A stretch of DNA of 64,000 nt from Dasypus novemcinctus (GCF_030445035.2 NC_080676.1:15352940-15416939), one strand, 5' to 3'. Shown: positions 48,101 to 59,000, numbered from the stretch's first letter. A program made the numbers and translations. Notes: generated from the sequence alone by a model not told the origin.

Positions 48101-49300
48101 TTTCAAGTCTTCTCTCTCTCTCTACCTCTAATTCTGACATTCCTGATCAAGTTAGTAGGCAGACCGATCCATGTAATTTCTTTCTGTTCCTTAGAAATAA
48201 TGTTCATGGCCATTAAGACATGTAAGGCATCAGAGACCCATCAGCTTACATTTTCCCGGTCATAACCTGATTCATTTGGTAAAATGTGGTTATCAGCAGC
48301 ACTGAACTCTGCAACCAACTCATCTGCTCCTTTGTCATATGAAGTGGTTCCTTTCCTCTGAACCTTCTCACAAACTTTCATTGGAAAATGCCTCAGACTC
48401 CTGCCATTCTTCTCTCCTTGATTTCCTAGCAGACCAAGGTGATGGCGTGAAGCCTGGTTCCGTGACACAAAGTGCGTGTTAGGGGTGTATGGACTTTCTA
48501 CCAGTATCGTATTTGGTGCTGCAGGTCTCTGAGATATACTGACATGGGACTGTTCAAAGGTTTTTGGCAAGAGTTGCTTTTCAAGCATATTTAATGTATA
48601 AGGTTGACCAGCTGCTAATAATACCACACTTTTTCCAGGACTAAGATTCTGATCTATAAAGACTTTTAGTTTTCCATTGGCTTCAATTAGACCAGCATCT
48701 TTTGCCATGTTACTAGAGCTGTGAAATCAGTTCTACGTATGTTCACTCTCCAGAGAAGAAACGATGATGTTTACTTTGTACAAGAAGTGTTGAGCTGGTG
48801 TCACGGTGACATGCAGCCATGAGTAGCCCCATAGAGACTGGCCCAAAGTATCAATTTCTCCCCACATGCTCCTGAATGTACTTTTTTTTTAATTTTTAAA
48901 GATGTATTTATTTCTCCCCACTCCCTCACTGTTTGCACTTGTTGTGTGTCTGTCTTCCTTGTTTCTTTAGGAAGCACCAGGAACTGAACCTGGGACCTCC
49001 AATGTGGAATCTCCCAGAGGCACCTAATTGCTTGAGCCACCTCCATTCCCTGCTTTGTTGAGTCCCTTATTATGTTTTTCTTCTTGTGTCTCTTGTTGCA
49101 TCAGTTTGCCACACGTGCCCATCGTGCCAGCTCACTCCCTTCTTTAGGAGGCACCAGGGACCTCCCATGTGGTAGGTGGGAGCTTAATTGCTCGAGCCAC
49201 ACCCGCTTCCCCTGATTGTACTTTTTAAGAAAAGCAAACACACAATTCACATTTGAAACAAAGGAGATTCAAATTTGTTCACAAAAGACTTACCTGACAT
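27109..49300 (-). CDS. PLSCR4: Phospholipid scramblase 4, whole coding span (8 exons joined)
   Basis: Joining 49294-49300, 45173-45283, 36812-37047, 34599-34641, 33430-33656, 29849-30010, 28268-28426 and 27109-27156 on the minus strand gives 993 nt: 330 codons and a stop. Every intron is GT/AG and every phase fits. The human protein is 329 residues as I recall. The product is a single-pass type II membrane protein family member that moves phospholipids between bilayer leaflets in a Ca2+-linked manner; transport activity differs among paralogues. Layout: proline-rich N terminus (about 1-115), beta-barrel core, Cys-rich palmitoylation-type cluster CTCCCFCC (195-202), EF-hand-like segment starting [12 protein letters not shown] (288-299), and C-terminal helix (about 304-321). 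In other mammals PLOD2 and PLSCR2/1 flank this gene; neither is visible here. Confidence 0.97.
28005..28185 (-). repeat. MIR SINE
   Basis: Reverse-complement MIR pattern just right of the last exon. A second MIR scrap lies at about 28540-28640 (aaatgaggaaattcagttaa, gtgacttgcccc), in the intron. Confidence 0.6.
28268..28426 (-). CDS. PLSCR4: PLSCR4 coding exon 7
   Basis: A 159-nt exon (53 codons) encoding residues 263-315: [20 protein letters not shown], the EF-hand-like Ca2+ segment, then the start of the C-terminal hydrophobic helix ([11 protein letters not shown]). Acceptor ccccag, donor gtaagc. Confidence 0.97.
29163..29236. repeat. Tandem duplication, 40-bp period
   Basis: A 34-base block beginning ctagaaatttcttttttcag occurs at 29163-29196 and again, identical, at 29203-29236. 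It lies in the intron between PLSCR4 coding exons 6 and 7. Confidence 0.95.
29849..30010 (-). CDS. PLSCR4: PLSCR4 coding exon 6
   Basis: A 162-nt exon (54 codons, phase 0 at both ends) encoding residues 209-262, from [18 protein letters not shown] through [10 protein letters not shown] to GCGSDSVFE. Acceptor tttgcag, donor gtagcc. Confidence 0.97.
31025..31372 (+). mobile_element. L1 3' UTR fragment
   Basis: Reads as the end of an L1M: tatatgaattcatttatatg, gtggtttcccggggtcaag, then a (aaaaac)n simple tail at about 31348-31372. Confidence 0.65.
31650..31850 (-). repeat. MIR SINE
   Basis: Reverse MIR: tgagcactgtaccatttgcc, accattttgcaggtgagaaa. Confidence 0.8.
32240..33103 (+). mobile_element. 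MaLR-like solo LTR, copy 2, interrupted by DAS SINEs
   Basis: Begins tgtagcagtttgatattatt and ends aaccaaaaca. The flanks are gcgga (32235-32239) and gcaga (33104-33108), a 5-bp duplication with one change. A DAS pair at about 32466-32657 was inserted later. A TATA/poly-A-like region near the 3' end (cctttataaaagccaaccca) corresponds to the other copies. Confidence 0.8.
32466..32657 (+). repeat. Two adjacent short DAS SINEs
   Basis: Heads at about 32468 (ggatgtggcttaagcagttg) and 32570 (gctgatgtggctcagtggtt), head to tail, the second ending in A8 followed by G10. Confidence 0.88.
33430..33656 (-). CDS. PLSCR4: PLSCR4 coding exon 5
   Basis: A 227-nt exon encoding residues 133-208 of the scramblase core: [48 protein letters not shown], and the Cys-rich cluster at 195-202. 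Acceptor ttttcag, donor gtcaga. Confidence 0.97.
34185..34345 (+). repeat. MIR SINE
   Basis: Plus-orientation MIR core (agagcactggactgcagatt, ctaggcccctgactagctgc) in the PLSCR4 intron. Confidence 0.65.
34599..34641 (-). CDS. PLSCR4: PLSCR4 coding exon 4 (short)
   Basis: A 43-nt exon encoding [14 protein letters not shown] (119-132) plus the first base of Met133. Acceptor caacag, donor gtatgt. It is too short to show as an open frame and was placed from the family order and splice phase. Confidence 0.95.
36085..36320 (-). repeat. MIR SINE
   Basis: Reverse MIR: ttttatctcattaacaattc, ggttaagaaagttagtcaaa, aaaaccaggtctgtctggct. Confidence 0.85.
36812..37047 (-). CDS. PLSCR4: PLSCR4 coding exon 3
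   Basis: A 236-nt exon encoding residues 40-118: the rest of the Pro/Gln/Tyr-rich N-terminal region ([27 protein letters not shown]) and the start of the core ([11 protein letters not shown]). Acceptor ctacag, donor gtattc; it ends in phase 0. Confidence 0.97.
37380..37826 (-). mobile_element. MaLR-like solo LTR, copy 3
   Basis: Bounded by TG (37380) and CA (37825-37826), with a perfect 5-bp duplication aggtt at 37375-37379 and 37827-37831. Its + strand start (gccaaaggggtgctgacgc) and end (aatatcaaactgctaca) match the reverse complement of copy 2. It lies in the PLSCR4 intron just upstream of coding exon 3. Confidence 0.85.
38215..38765 (+). mobile_element. L1 ORF2 fragment
   Basis: Matches the L1 reverse-transcriptase region in plus orientation (tattctaggtatgtaaggct, ggttcaacatttggaaacca, cttaatggtgaaaaactaga). 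Heavily diverged. Confidence 0.75.
38929..40194 (+). mobile_element. Hsmar1-like mariner with decayed transposase
   Basis: Terminal repeats read ttaggttggtgcaaaagtaa at 38929 and, inverted, ttgcaccaacctag ending 40194, with TA at both borders. The 1,266-bp length fits a full mariner. A transposase frame from about 39155 gives [30 protein letters not shown] and [11 protein letters not shown], then a stop at 39382. Later pieces show VTCDEK, LLHDN and [13 protein letters not shown], the three Asp positions of the catalytic triad, in shifted frames. The pattern is that of the Hsmar1/SETMAR subfamily. No intact transposase is encoded. Confidence 0.9.
40965..41170 (-). repeat. MIR SINE
   Basis: Reverse MIR: tgcttgctatgtcccaggca, cataagaggaaactaaggca. 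Confidence 0.75.
41740..42640. repeat. Old dispersed repeat, family not named
   Basis: Pieces such as aacttgaactttatgccaat and the surrounding purine-rich text resemble an ancient mammalian repeat also suspected at 49440-50400. I cannot name it. Confidence 0.35.
42678..42763 (-). repeat. Short DAS SINE
   Basis: Reverse short DAS: T-run at left, ggaatgaacccaggacctcg, ccactgagccacgtccgctc at right. Confidence 0.88.
43808..43821 (+). promoter_or_regulatory. CTCF-type core motif
   Basis: ccactagatggcgc fits every position of the common CTCF core consensus CCASYAGRKGGCRS. It lies in the intron between PLSCR4 coding exons 2 and 3, outside the repeats I recognised. Binding is not shown by sequence alone. 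Confidence 0.5.
44650..45085 (+). repeat. L2 fragment with 3' end
   Basis: Text such as tccttcagttcctgggcaga and ggcaaccagtaggtgttcaat fits the L2 3' part in plus orientation. Confidence 0.6.
45173..45283 (-). CDS. PLSCR4: PLSCR4 coding exon 2
   Basis: A 111-nt exon encoding residues 3-40, including VIPTAP and LPDYNSH. Acceptor ttcaag, donor gtaggt, phase 1 at both ends. The residues DLPDYNS occupy the place where I recall a PPxY motif in human PLSCR4; the first proline is Leu here. Confidence 0.95.
46290..48708 (-). pseudogene. TFDP1 pseudogene: TFDP1 processed pseudogene
   Basis: From an ATG at 48708, the minus strand reads [20 protein letters not shown], then [41 protein letters not shown] and [39 protein letters not shown] and SQYSGSR. 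This is the exon order of the E2F partner DP1 without introns. Several frameshifts, stops and a short internal loss after LERIKQ break it. CDS homology ends near 47560; the rest to about 46290 is probably 3' UTR, with a minus-strand aataaa near 46313. It sits in a PLSCR4 intron in the same orientation as the gene. It is not a PLSCR4 exon. Confidence 0.9.
46564..46663. repeat. Tandem duplication, 52-bp period
   Basis: Two near-identical copies beginning gagttaaaaaaa(a)ctatta and sharing aaaacattctat, in the region I take as the pseudogene 3' UTR. Confidence 0.9.
48880..49213 (-). repeat. Two adjacent DAS SINEs
   Basis: Two reversed heads end near 49050 (gcttgagccacctccattcc) and 49213 (gctcgagccacacccgcttc). 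The left tail reads ttaaagatgtatttatttct. Confidence 0.88.
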
Positions 49301-49321
49301 TTTGAAGAAGTCCAATCAATT
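49294..49321 (-). CDS. PLSCR4: PLSCR4 first coding exon (ATG from 49300; 5' UTR 49301-49321)
   Basis: A 28-nt exon with acceptor tttttcag before 49321 and donor gtaagt after 49294. It holds 21 nt of 5' UTR and then ATGTCAG, giving Met-Ser and the first base of Gly3. The short exon with an early start agrees with PLSCR4 proteins beginning MSG. An upstream noncoding exon is expected and not found. Confidence 0.9.
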
Positions 49322-50564
49322 CTGAAAAATAAAACAGAAATGACTCAAAAATATATTTATATATTCATTTTATTATTATGATCTATTAAAACATGTTACA
49401 AGCTTTGGAATTATTTTGCCTCAAATTATAATTATTAATTCCTTCACTAATTCAACATACTATGAGTACCTGTTACATACCAAGTACTGTTGTGGATGCT
49501 AAGAACACAACAGTGAACCCGACTGCCAAGGTGCCACCCTGCTGGAGCTTATATTCTAGAGGGGTGAGACTGAAAGGAAAGATGTCAACAAATATATAAG
49601 GTTAAATTCAAGAGTACAGTTATAAAAAAAGGAAAAGTTTTAAAAATAACATGCAAGGGGAGGGCCAGGAGGATCAGAGAAAGTCTCTCTAAGTGGGTGA
49701 CATTTGAGCTATCTGAACTATAAGGAGGCAGTTCACTAATATTTTGAGAAGAGAATTTCAGGAATACAAGAAAGTGAATGCAAAGGCCCAGAGATGGGAA
49801 TGAGCTTGGAATATTCACGGAAGAGAAAGAGGTCAGATGTGACTGGGACAGAGTAAAGAGAACAGAGGTTAAGAGACAGAGATCAGATCATATTTGGAGG
49901 CCAGTAGCAAGTTGTTTGGAATTTGTTATAATTACAGTTGCAAAGTTTTTGGAGCCTCTTAATCAGTGGGGTGATTGGATCTGATTTGTATCTTTCAACA
50001 GGGAGAGCCAGAGCAGAAACAGGAGCAGTGAGGGACCAGCTGTGGTAGCTAATCCAGGAGAAAGCTCATGTTAACTGAAATTAGGGAGGAGACATTGGGG
50101 AAGCTTGGACAAAGTCAGATGCACGACGTAGTTTGGAAGCAGAATCTACAGGAGTTGACAGACTGAGGAAAAGAGAGAGGTCAAGGGCAGATCTCAGTTT
50201 TTCACCCAGGGAAACCTAGTTGATGGTGATGCCACTAACTGAACTAGAGAGAAAAGGAGGTATGGAAGGGGAATGGTGGGAATAGAGGAGAGCAGGAATC
50301 GAGGTTCACCTGGGACGCATTACATTTAAGACGCCCAAAAGAGACAAGCTAAATATTTAAACTGTAGATACGTATAGGCAAATATTGTGAGAATAATCAG
50401 GGAAGGAAATAAAAAGTTGAGATGGGATTTGAAACAATAGTTTATTGGAAGGGGAAGAGAGGTAGTGGGTTCAATAAGTGGGTTACAAAAAACAGGTTAT
50501 CAGCAGAAAAAATGATTTTAGAATTTCAGAGTTGTGGCTGATGACAAGTAACAAGGAAACCACC
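49322..50564. repeat. Region upstream of the first coding exon; old dispersed repeat
   Basis: From about 49440 to 50400 the text (gtgacatttgagctatctga, gtgaatgcaaaggcccagag, aatcagtggggtgattggat) matches an ancient mammalian repeat I recognise but cannot name. No exon or promoter seen. Confidence 0.45.
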
Positions 50565-50800
50565 ACCACCAAACAAATCTAATTTGCTGAATGCATATCA
50601 AGTGTCAGGCAAAGGGGCAATTTCCAATCATAACAGCTCTCTAAGATACATATTTTTATCCACATTTTACAGATGGGAAATGGGTTCAGAGAGATAAAGT
50701 AATTTAATTGTACAGCTTAGTAAACAACCGACACAGCTAAAGTCAAATATTTCTGATTGCAAAGTCCATGTTCTTTCCACTATGTCATCCTGCTTATCAG
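50565..50800 (-). repeat. MIR SINE
   Basis: Reverse MIR: cattttacagatgggaaatg, aagtccatgttctttccact. Confidence 0.8.
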
Positions 50801-51269
50801 AGTATAAAATGCAGTCATTTTTGTTGTTCAAGTGGACTGGAAAGCCACCAGTGCAGAGTAGATTAAGGAAGCACGAGAATACTGTATGAGACATTGCTAT
50901 GGATACTGAGTTGACCCAATGAAAGTCACCATGGCATAAGCATTTGTAGTTTTCCAGCTGAAAGAACTGTCTTGCCAAAAGGACCAACTGGGCTTGGATC
51001 ATCTCCACTCCACCTCTTGAGCCTGAGTTACTTGTACAGTAGCCTTTGCATGTCAACAGATAAAAAGGTATGCTAGAGCAAACCAAAAAGCTGGACCCAA
51101 TCCAGGGTCAAAGTATTTCAACAAAATGGTGCTTATGATAAGAATCCCTGCTGCTTAGGAAAACAAACACACCTTTCTGAAATGTTAAATCCTGGACACT
51201 CCTAGATTTATGACATGGAGCAACTCTTGCATGTGTAAACAGAGGATAAGTACAAGATCTTGAAACCAG

Positions 51270-54060
51270 TGACCATATTAAAAAAAAAAATGTTAAAAAT
51301 CCTAAATGTCCATTAACAATAGACTGGATAAATGAATTGTGGTATATGCACATGATGGAATAAGATACTTTTCTTATTACTAAATGAACAAACTATAGCC
51401 ACACATAACAAAAGAGATGACTCTCAAAAATACAACATTGAGCAAAAAGAAAGAAAAAAACCCACAAGTTCCTAGAGAACACATTATAATATGATTCCAA
51501 TTAAGACTGTTAAAAGTAGGAAAACTAATGAAAGTGGTTTTGACAGATATCTACATGAGGGTGTTTTAGTTTCCTAGGCTGCATAGGACAATTATTCAAG
51601 AAAAACAGAAATAAAAGGAATCCAGATTGGAAATGGAATAAAATTGCCTCGTTCACAGAAGTAAAATATAATTTTGCATATATAAATTCCTAAGGAATCC
51701 ACTAAAAAAAATTAGAACTAATAAACAAGTTCAGCAATGTGGCAGAACACAAATCCAACATGCAAAAATTTATTTTTTTTCTATACACTAGCAATGAACA
51801 ATTCATGAAAACAATTCAATTTACAATTAAATAAAAAAGAATAAAACAGGTATAAATTTAACAAAAGAAGTGTAAACCTTGTGTGCAGAAAAGTCACTAA
51901 GGATCTAAATAAAAAGAAAGATATGCCAAATTTATGAATCAAAAAACTAATATGGCTAAGAAGGTAATACTTCCAAATTTGATCTATAGATTCACTGCAA
52001 TCCCTATTAAAATCCCAGTTCCTTTTTCTCAGAAATTGACATGTCAATTATATGGAAATGCTAAGGATCTAGAATAGCTAAAGCAATCTTGAAAAAGAAC
52101 AAATATGGAGGACTTATACTTCCTGATTTTAAAACTCACTAAAAGTTTACAGTAATCAAAACAGTGCAATACTGACATGAAGAAGATACACAGACCAAAA
52201 GATAGAATTGAGAATCCAGAAAAAATGTTCACACTTTCAGTCAAATGAATTTCAAAGAGGGTGCCAAGACTATTCAATGGGGACGGAATAGTGGTTTAAA
52301 CAAATGGCTGGACATTTCTATCTATACCTACGTACAAAAGAATGTATTTGGACTCCTACCTTACCCAACAAAATAATTCAAAATGGGTCAGACATATAAG
52401 TGTAAAAGGAAAAACTAAAAAATTCCTAGAAGAAAACATTTAATACCTTGGATTAGGCAATGGTTTCACAGAGATGACACCACAGCATAACCAACAAAAG
52501 AAAGGGGAATTCATCAAATTTAAAATGTTTGTGCTTTAAAATACACCATCAAGAAAGTGAAAAGAAAATCCAAAGAATGGGAAAAAATATTTGCAAACCA
52601 TATCTGACAAAGTGCTTCTATCCAGCACATATAAAAACACAACTCAATAATAAAGACAAATACCCCAAATAAGAAATGGCCAAATGATTTGAATAGACAT
52701 TTTTCCAAAGAAGGTATAGGAATGAGTAGTCAATAAGCACATTTAAAAAAATCATTAAAGAAATGCAAATGCAAAGTGCAATGAGATATTCTTCACAACT
52801 ACTAGCATGGCTATAATCAGAAAAGATAGACAATAGCGAATGTAAGCTAAGATGTGGAGCTGCTTAAATGCTCATTCAGTGCTAGTGGGAACTTAAAATG
52901 ATACAGTACTTTGGAAAACTGACTAGCAGTTTTTCAAATAATTAACCATATAGTTACCATATGACACAGCGCTTCTACTCCTAGGTATATAACCAAGAGA
53001 AGAGAAAACATGTCCACGCAAAAACATGTTCAAAACAGCATTACTCACAATAGCTAAAAAAGTGTAAACCACCCACAGCATTATTCATAATAGCTAAAAA
53101 GTATAACCACATGAACTGATGAATGGATAAAAATGTGATGTATTCATACAATGGAGTATTATTCAATAATAAAAAGAATGAAGTACTGATATGTATTATA
53201 ACCTGGATGAACCTTGAAAACATTATTCTAAGTGAAAGAAGCCATTCACAAACCAACAACTTTGCATGATTCCATTTATGCGAACTATCCCACATAGTCA
53301 AATCTATAGTGCACAAAGCAAATCAGTGGTTGCGAGGGGCTGGAACAGGGCGACTGGCATGGAGCATGACCACTAATGCGTATGGCATTTCTTTCTGGAA
53401 TCATGGCATTTTTCTAAATCCAGATTGTTTTAATGGTCACACAACTTGATGAATATACTAAAAAACTATTAAATGGGTAAATTTTTAAAATTATATATAT
53501 ACAAAGTTGTTTACAAAAAGGGTGAAGCAGTTATACTACTATTCCAGGACAACACTTTAGGGCAAAGAAAATTAAGGAGAGATACCACTTAAAAATAAGA
53601 GTCAATTATCAAAGAAGACATAACAATCTTAAATGTGACAGCGCCTAACAACACATTGTCAAAATAGATAAAATAAAAACAGAACAGATGGGAGAAACAG
53701 ACAAGTACACAATTACAGTTGGAGTCTTTAATACTTTCACAGTAATCCAAAGAACCATGAGAGATAATTAGCAAGAATATTGAAGAATTGACCTTTATCA
53801 TCAACCAACACTTACATTTACAGAACATTCCACTGACAATATCAGAATACCCATTCTTTTCAATAAATGGAAACTTCACCCAGATAGACAGTATTCTTTG
53901 TCATAAAACAAAGCTTAAAAACTACAAATCTGAAATCATACAAAGCTTATTTTCTCACCACAAGGCAATTTTAGATAGGAATAACTGAAGAACAAGAAAA
54001 TATCCAAAAACACTTAGAAATGAAATAACAATCTCCTAAATAATCTCTATGTGAAAGAGA
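51270..54060 (+). mobile_element. L1M fragments, plus orientation
   Basis: Three pieces: an L1 3' end at about 51270-51560; a long ORF2-to-3'-UTR stretch at about 51600-53500 (tcaattatatggaaatgcta, caaaatgggtcagacatata, tactcctaggtatataacca, acaatggagtattattcaat); and another internal L1 piece at about 53530-54060. Many stops throughout. A short internal duplication lies near 53035-53105. Confidence 0.85.
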
Positions 54061-54951
54061 AACTCTCAAAGGAAATTAGAAACTCTCTAGGAGTATGCAT
54101 ATTTTCCAAGGGTCTTACCAAATCAAAGGAATGCATACAGCAATTTTCTTGAGATTGATATGTGATAATGGTTGTACTCCCACTACAGTTAATGTAATTT
54201 CTTAGGATAAGTGAAAGATTTACTTTACCAAATTTATTCTCTGTTTGCAAACTCATTGATTTATATTGTTCATCTAAATTTAGAGAACCATTACAAATTT
54301 TAACAGAGATTTCCTTCCCACCTTAAATTTTGTGATTACACTACAGTAAGTTTATCAGTCAGGGCTGGACAATGTGTTTTGATAAAATACGGCTACTGTG
54401 ATGACCAAACATTAAGAGTCCAATTGGGGTCAACTTTTCGTGTAGCTATGAACTTTCTTGCAAAAGCATAGCACACATAGTCTAGAGTAAGGCCTTCACA
54501 TATGTATCATAAAGATATTGCAATGTGAACTGTAGTAGGTCCCCCCAAACTGCCCTCATCCCTTTCAATAAAGTCACTGTCTGTTCAAATACACATATTA
54601 TTCCTTCCTTGGATAATGGCCCATCTCTGCCATGAGAACTCAATCTTGGGGAAATATTGTTTTTAAATAGAGGAATTAATATGTTTTCTACTGTACACAT
54701 TTAGTTATTCCAATTCAGAAATATACAGCATTTACAAAAGTAATGATTCCAAAACTCTATGAAATTATTTTAAAAGCCCGGGACAAAATTAAACTTTCAG
54801 ATGCTTTCATACAAAAAAAAATCCATTAAAAATAGTTTAAAATTATCTAAACCTCTAACATTAAAATACAAAAATAACCAAACTGAAATAAAAATTAATG
54901 TCTTCTATAAGCAAGTTTAAAAGAGGTATTTGGATCAAGTTGTTCAAGATA
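54061..54951. other. No gene recognised
   Basis: AT-rich sequence without a named repeat or coding feature. Confidence 0.4.
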
Positions 54952-55352
54952 CTTTTTTTTTTAAGATTTATTTTATTTCTCTTCCCTCACCCCCCATTCC
55001 CTCACCCCCCATTGTCTACTCTCTGTGTCCATTCGTTGTGTGTTCTTCTGCGTCTGCTTGTGTTATCTGGTGGCACTGGGATTTGTTGCGTCATCTTGCT
55101 GTATCAGCTCTCTGTGTGTGGCGCCACTCCTGGGCAGGCTGCGCTTTTTTCACATAGGGCGACTTCCCTTGTGGGGTGCACTCCTTGGGACACCCCTATG
55201 CGGTTGCCCCTGAATGGCAGGGCACTCCTTGTACACTGCAGCACTGTGCATGGGCCAGCTTACCACACAGGTCGGGAGGCCCTGGGGATTGAACCCTGGA
55301 CCCTCCATATGGTAGACAGACACTCTATCAGTTGAGCCACATCCACTTCCCT
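54952..55352 (-). repeat. Long-form DAS SINE
   Basis: Left tail ttaagatttattttatttct, body with gtgtggcgccactcctgggc, and a well-kept tRNA-like head at right (ttgagccacatccacttccc). Confidence 0.93.
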
Positions 55353-56057
55353 CAAGATACTTCTTAAGCAAACATATATTCTCAGAGTATGGCATTAAAA
55401 GTCATTTTTTTCCTCCTTTTTACATTTGTTAAATTTTATTCAGTGTTATTTGATGTATTAGAAATATCTAAAAGGTATGATTGATAGGATATACAGTATT
55501 CCTACAATGGATTTTCCTAAACATCAGCTTACCTCCCAAACTCTTTTATCTATTTGATGAAAATATTTAAACAAATTTAGTCCTTTTCCTACCTTCTTAA
55601 ATATTTAAATATTTTTGAAAATATTTGAGAAAGTGAAATTAACCAAATAAATTACAAAACAATCATAGCTAGGATTCTTCTTTTGACACTGTAAAAATTA
55701 CAATTTATCACATTGAAACTGAATAAAAGCCATGCAAGCATTTTATAAAAAGAGCTTCAAACATGCATACAATACAGACATGTAAATAACCAAACCACCA
55801 CTTCAACAGGGATGCTTTTCATGTTATTCCTCAGGCCTTTTTCACATCCCACTTCTGCCTCTGAATATATGTGAGCTAAATGTATGTAAACAAATTGGCT
55901 AAAATCCAGGGATTTTGTTTTCTCTTCCAGTCATTCAATAAAATTTACACTAATTGATTTCCAAAGTTCCTTCTTGCACAAATATCCCATAGGTCAGCAA
56001 TCAAATATGTTGATTCTCAAGGAAGAGAGGTAAGGGTACAAGAGAAAATTGGAACCA
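55353..56057. other. No gene recognised
   Basis: AT-rich intergenic or intronic sequence; nothing further seen. Confidence 0.4.
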
Positions 56058-59000
56058 CAGGTATACCTTGGAGATACTGCAGATTCAGTTCCAGACCACC
56101 AAAACAAAGCAAAGAATGCAATAAAGTGAATCACACATATAAATATTGTTTTTCTACTATAGTGTAGTCTATTAAGTGTGCAATAGGATTATGTCTAAAA
56201 AACAATGTATATACCTTAATTAAAAAGATATATTTGCATATCAATGTTCATAACAGCATTATTCAGAATTGCTAAAACATGAAAACAACCTAAATGTCTG
56301 CCAGTTGATGATTGGATAAACAAGACGTGGTATATTCACAGAATGGAGTATTATTCAGCTCTAAGAAGATACTGATTGGGGAAGCACATGACAACATACA
56401 AGAACCATGAGTATATTATATTGAGTGAAATAAGCCAGACATGAAAGGATGAATATTGTATGGTTTCACTGATATGAACTAAATACAATGAGTAGTCTTA
56501 CGGAGTTGGACTATGATGTATAGGTTGGAGGGAGATGGAATTTGGGATGGGAAGGGGTAAATGATGCTGGATGTACATAGAATGTTTAATAAAGTCAAGT
56601 GTAAATATGTGGTAATGTTTGGATTTGACGGTAAACATAATGAATGTAACAAACACTGTTGATGTATGCCTGTAATTGTGGCTGAAACAAGTAGTTTAGG
56701 AGACTAATGTTAGTTGGTGGACAGCTGGAGGATAATGTACAGAGTATAACAATGATTTTGGCAGTAGATGACAATTCAAGTTAATAATATAAATACAGGA
56801 ATGTTCTTCTACAAAGTGTTAGGAATATGGTGATACATAGGGAAAATATAACTAATGTAATTTATATAAAATGTAAGTTAACAATGACATTGTAATGTTT
56901 TTTTTTTGTAACAAAAGCAAAACTGGTACTATATTAATGCTAATGGTAAAAAAAAGGATATGGGGTTTGGTTTTATGAACTATGAATATGATTAAGTATT
57001 TTTTTCTGTTCTTCATTTTTTTCAGTAATAAGGAGAACTTGACTATGTCATTTAACTAATCTGTTTATCTGTGCATCTTTCTGAACACTTGAGGAACAAA
57101 TGAATTAGTATTTGGAATTGGATGAGATAAAACTGCCTGGACAGAACTTTTTAGGAGTAATGCTTCCATAACTTGTTGAGCTGCCTTTTTCTGTTGTTTC
57201 CATTTTTTCTGAATTTGAAAGTTATTTAAAAATACTTTATTGATTAAAAAGTGCTAACAATCATCTGAGCCTTCAGTGTGTCATCATCTTTTCACTGATG
57301 GAGGGTTTTTTCTTCATGTTGATAACTGCTTACCACTGAGGTTGGTGGCTGGTGAGGCTGTCATGGCTGTGGCAAATTTTTAAAATAAGATGAAGTTTGT
57401 CCCATCAATTGACTCTTCCTTTCACAAAAGATTTCTCTGTAGCATGTGATGCTATTTGATAGCATTTTACCCCCAGAAGAACTTCTTTCAAAATTGGAGT
57501 CAATCCCCTGAAAACCTGCCACTGCGTTAGCAACTAATTTGATGTAACATTCTAAATCCTTTGTTGTTATTTCAACAATGTTCACAGTATCACCACCAGG
57601 AGGAGATTTCATCTCAAGAAACCACTTTATTTGCTCATTCATAAGAAGCAATTCCTGATTTGATCAAATTTATCATGAGACTGTAGCAATTCAGTCACAT
57701 CTTCAGGCTCCACTTCTAATTCCAGTTCACTAGCTATTTCCACCACATCTGCAATTCTTTCCTACACTAAAGTCTTGAATCCCTCAAACTTATCCATGAG
57801 GGATGGAATCAACTTCTTCCAAACTCCTGTTAATGTTGATATTTTGACCAGTAATTAGGAATGATCTTAACGGTGTCTGGAATTGTGAATCCTTTCCAGA
57901 AGGATTGCCCAGATCCATCAGAGGAATTGCTATCGATGGCATCCACAGTCTTATGAAATGCATTTCTTAAACAAGTCTTGAAAATCTAAATAGGGCCTTG
58001 TCCCATGGGATGCAGAATGAATGTTGCCTTAGCAAGTATGAAAATAACATTCATTTCATTACACATCTCTATTAGAGCTCCTGGCTGACCAAGCGCATTG
58101 TCAATAAGCAGCAATATTTTGAAAGGAATCTTTTTTTTCCTGAGCGGTAGGTCTCAACAGTGGCTTATAATTTTGGTAAATGGTCCTGTAAACAGATGGG
58201 CTGTCATCCAGGCTTTGTTGTTCCAGTTATGGAGCACAGGCAGGCAGAGTCGATTAGCATAAATCTTAAGGGCCCTAGGATTTTTCAGAATGTTAAGCGA
58301 GCAATGGCTTTAACTTAAAGTCACCAGCTGCATTAGCCCCTAAAATAAGAGTCCACCTGTCCTTGGAAGCTTTAAAGCCAAACATTGACTTTTCTCTAGC
58401 TAGGAAAGACCTAGTTGGCATCTTCTTTCAATAGAAGGCTCTTTTGTCTACAGCCACCTTTATCAGTTATCTTACATTTCTGATAACCTGCTACAGCTTC
58501 TACATCAGCACTTGCTTCACCTTGCACTTTTATGTTATAGAGACTGGTTTTTTTCCTTAAATCTCATGAATCAATCTCCGCTAGATTCAAACTTTCTTTC
58601 TACAGTATCCTTACCTCTCTCAGCCTTAAAAGAATTGAAGGGAGTTAGGGCCTTGCTCTGGATTAGGCTCTGTTTATTAAGGAATACTGTGCCTGGTTTG
58701 ATCTTCAATCCAGACCTCTAAACTTTCCCCATGTCAGCCATAAGGCCATCTTGCTTTCTTGTCATTCATGTGTTCACTTTTAATTTCCTTCAAGAACTTT
58801 TCCTCTGCATTCACAATGTGGCTGTTTGGTGCAAGAGGGCTACAACATTTACTGATGAAGGTCAACATCTTATATGGATGGAGCTCCTGGTGTCCCCGAA
58901 CAATTAGAATAGCAACATCAAAGATCACCATAACAGATATAATAATAATAACGAAAAAGTTTGAAATACTGTGAGAATTACCTAAATGTGAAGGAGACAC

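Noticed and set aside
47497-48708. Long open frames between PLSCR4 exons as possible alternative exons
   Set aside because: They match TFDP1 continuously without introns and with frame breaks, so they belong to a retrocopy.
52044-53316. Several minus-strand open frames rich in Phe and Leu
   Set aside because: They are antisense to an L1M fragment.
54898-55335. 145-codon open frame
   Set aside because: It is the translation of a reversed DAS SINE, as are similar frames at 12275-12667, 14311-14726 and 22846-23192.
57361-57651. 96-codon open frame that looks like a host gene exon
   Set aside because: It is Tigger1 transposase, flanked by the element's own sequence.
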